A stretch of DNA of 8,808 nucleotides from Bacillota bacterium (lineage in GTDB: Bacteria > Bacillota > Sulfobacillia > Sulfobacillales > Sulfobacillaceae): NCBI GenBank assembly GCA_023488565.1, contig JAMDDZ010000079.1, positions 1-8,808 on the forward strand, written 5' to 3'. A program made the position numbers and the translations under genes. This document shows positions 8,705-8,808 of the stretch, one piece after another. Every line of letters starts with the position of its first letter. Positions within the stretch are counted from its first letter, which is position 1. A model generated the notes under the pieces. The model was not told the origin of the DNA and did not search any database. It saw only the letters and a list, made by a program, of their open reading frames with translations.

Positions 8705-8808
8705 TGATTGTTCCCTCCTGACATTTTGCCTGGGCTCAACCTCTGGTTCTGAGCCGTCGACAATGCGGCAGGGGTTCTACAGTAATACCCCTTTGGAGGC
8801 CATTCGAA
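8705..8808 (-). promoter_or_regulatory. Partial operon leader upstream of the binding-protein gene, with two dyads
   Basis: This is the 5' region of the first visible gene and is cut by the window edge. It contains the ribosome site AGGAGG at 8714-8719. A dyad with arms GGCTCA/TGAGCC (8733-8738 and 8750-8755) could fold as a leader hairpin. A 21-bp interrupted dyad at 8771-8791 reads GGGGT-tc-TAC-a-GTA-at-ACCCC and is a candidate operator. I see no convincing -35/-10 pair; the promoter may lie outside the window. Assignment of either dyad to the LacI protein is only positional. Confidence 0.4.

Overview
The window carries one co-directional gene cluster on the minus strand. Reading from the right edge leftwards, it encodes a lipoprotein solute-binding protein (8704-7082), two Opp/Dpp-type permeases (6999-6010 and 6009-5065), two Opp/Dpp-type ATPases (5072-4068 and 4078-3086), a LacI-family repressor (2970-1939) and a cytoplasmic GH1 beta-glucosidase (1932-583). 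The five ABC genes form a complete peptide/oligosaccharide-class importer. I saw no tRNA, rRNA, CRISPR array or intact mobile element.

The transporter has the architecture usually labelled 'dipeptide/oligopeptide'. Its partners, a LacI-type sugar-responsive regulator and a GH1 enzyme without a signal peptide, point instead to a beta-glucoside importer, for example for cellobiose or cello-oligosaccharides. The proposed flow is: the lipoprotein captures the sugar outside; the permeases and ATPases import it intact; GH1 releases glucose in the cytoplasm; and the LacI protein senses the sugar. Opp-family importers for cellobiose and other oligosaccharides are known in Thermotoga and Pyrococcus, so this is a recognised theme. 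The substrate here is still an inference.

The genes are tightly packed. Permease 1 and permease 2 abut (stop then ATG). Permease 2 and ATPase 1 overlap by 8 bp. ATPase 1 and ATPase 2 overlap by 11 bp. The regulator and GH1 are separated by 6 bp. The only sizeable internal gaps lie between the binding protein and permease 1, where there is a strong stem-loop, and between ATPase 2 and the regulator (115 bp). For four genes I prefer a start downstream of the longest open frame, because a good ribosome-binding site and the family N-terminus agree there.

The organism looks like a Gram-positive Firmicute: strong AGGAGG-type ribosome-binding sites, a lipoprotein binding protein and mid GC content. 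The exported binding protein is unusually poor in charged residues and rich in Ser/Thr/Asn/Gln, as expected for a protein facing an acidic medium. A Sulfobacillus- or Alicyclobacillus-like thermoacidophile is my best guess, not a proof.

Positions 1-582, beyond the GH1 stop, hold no convincing gene but contain several perfect short inverted repeats. Positions 8705-8808 are the incomplete leader of the operon, with two dyads but no clear promoter.
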